From assembly GCA_013399115.1 (NCBI GenBank), contig VXAA01004204.1, positions 391,857-455,856 on the forward strand: a stretch of DNA of 64,000 nucleotides, read 5' to 3'. Origin of the DNA: Anseranas semipalmata. Lineage: Eukaryota; Chordata; Aves; Anseriformes; Anseranatidae. The notes beneath the pieces are model-generated. The model was not told the DNA's origin. It was given only the letters and a program-made list of their open reading frames with translations, and ran no database searches. The first letter of the stretch is position 1; each line of letters begins with the position of its first letter. The position numbers and the translations under genes were made by a program. Below, one piece after another: positions 62,745 through 64,000 of the stretch.

Positions 62745-64000
62745 TAGCAGTGCACTGTGCAGTTTGTATGACACAGAAGACTACACCCATTACAGGTGTT
62801 TTCAGGAAAAGAAAGTATAATTAAGACGATAGAGTGAAAGTAATGAGTTGGGACTTGTAGGATGCAGGTTCAGCTCCTGGTGCACTGCAACACCTTGATG
62901 TAAGTAAGTGAGTTTAAATACTGCTTTTCCTCAGTAAAGATACATCCCTATCTTGCTATCTTTAAAATGCAGTACATCATCACAAATTATTCCTTTATAA
63001 CAAATAATGCTAATTTTCTCTTCCCCATCTAGAGACTTTGATAACAGAAAAGGGCGAGGAAATAATATCCATAGATCTGTTTAGCTAAGTCAAATGATTT
63101 TTTAAAATTAATCATCATCCCAACTGATGACATTAATATTGAACTAACCAGCTTGAAGAGTTGGATCAATATTATCTTATATGATTTACTATAGTCAACT
63201 TGTACATGAAATCAACAGAGCTAAAATCTCCTGTGTCATCTGCAATTTCTAAAAAGACAATATGCTAGGTGAAGGGGCAGACTTAGGACTTTGATCAGGT
63301 CTGCTTTCTCATTTTCCAGCTGAAAGTCAGGAGTCTGTTGTGTTCACACAAATGGTACTTTATTTCAGGTAGTATTAGTATGATTTCTCTACATGTACTA
63401 TTAACTATAAATTCACATCACTTTACATTGTGTTAATTAGAAATTTTATCTAAAGAATTGGTATAATCCATTCTGTGACTCTGGAATTACAGAATAGAAA
63501 TAATAGTCAAAATGATTAAACTGCTAAGCTGGAGATGGCCTCTGTAGTTGATATGGAACAGATGTGCCTCTAGGTGATCTAAATCAAATACAGGAGTGAA
63601 TAAAATTGAGTTGTCTTCTAATTAATGGGTCCTTCAAACCCATAGAAATAAATAAATGTCCCACGTTATCCAACCCTATTACCCCTTAATGAACTTTCAT
63701 GTCAGCCCCTGTCCATCTTGGCAGAAGAGCGTATATGGGTGGTGATTATTTAATATATTGTTTATTTTCTGTCATAGCTTGAGATGTTTCATTTTTCTGG
63801 GTTTGGAATATAACAGAAGTCAGGAGGTGACACTTCACTGCCCAAAGGGTTTGCATTTTCAATAGTTCTGCTTTAATTAGACAGAAGCACCTACAGATAG
63901 TGATGGAGGAAAAACTGTAAAAAATGAACTATGAGCATAAGAAAACTTGGAAGATAGGGAATTAGAAGAAAAGATGAAATAATAAATAATGATTTTTTTT

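Larger units (their letters stand above)
58930..64000. other. Unique AT-rich non-coding DNA to the window end
   Basis: No recognisable gene or interspersed repeat is seen. Small features are a 19-bp tandem duplication at 59650-59687, AT-rich tracts at about 61061-61115, a short TCTA run at 61691-61704, an 8-bp inverted repeat at 61721-61738, and a T run ending in N at 62744. Frames are short (88 codons or fewer). The window ends inside a T run. Confidence 0.6.

Overview
This window looks like a non-coding stretch of a bird genome, either a large intron or an intergenic, gene-desert-like region. The main evidence is four 3'-truncated CR1 LINE copies with the typical avian/reptilian 3' end: the C-terminal tail of ORF2, a short 3'UTR, and a terminal ATTCT(A/G)TG repeat. 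There is also a solo LTR whose opening and closing sequence I recall from LTR families of neoavian birds. The DNA is AT-rich and CpG-poor. No reading frame exceeds 138 codons, and by a rough estimate that is about the longest expected by chance in 64 kb of such sequence. I see no tRNA, rRNA, CRISPR array, operon or recognisable host protein-coding exon.

Layout. 1-4731: unique AT-rich DNA. 4732-5021: a CR1 tail pair in inverted orientation. 5022-7780: unique DNA with a perfect 12-bp inverted repeat at 5192-5235. 7781-8021: a CR1 tail, followed by an A-rich, G-poor tract to about 8229. 8230-20327: unique DNA with (TG)n tracts near 18.5 kb and a duplication/palindrome cluster near 19 kb. 20328-20528: the best-preserved CR1 tail. 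20529-31928: unique DNA with an A30 run abutting a 6-N assembly gap at 27034-27039 and a degenerate minisatellite at 31.15 kb. 31929-32491: the longest CR1 copy. 32492-58537: mostly unique DNA with simple repeats, the strongest being (TTTTA)8 at 38.15 kb, (TTTTCC)11 at 43.76 kb, (ATTT)6 at 53.0 kb and (TCTR)10 at 56.89 kb. 58538-58929: the solo LTR, with one N inside. 58930-64000: unique DNA with a single N after a T run at 62744.

No genes can be shown to work together here. Two weak coding leads deserve a check. One is a minus-strand 83-codon frame at 38241-38492 with a signal-peptide-like start and an in-frame acidic repeat. The other is a plus-strand frame at 57798-58013 behind a splice-acceptor-like tract. 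Neither matches a family I recognise. All four CR1 bodies and the LTR lie on the plus strand.
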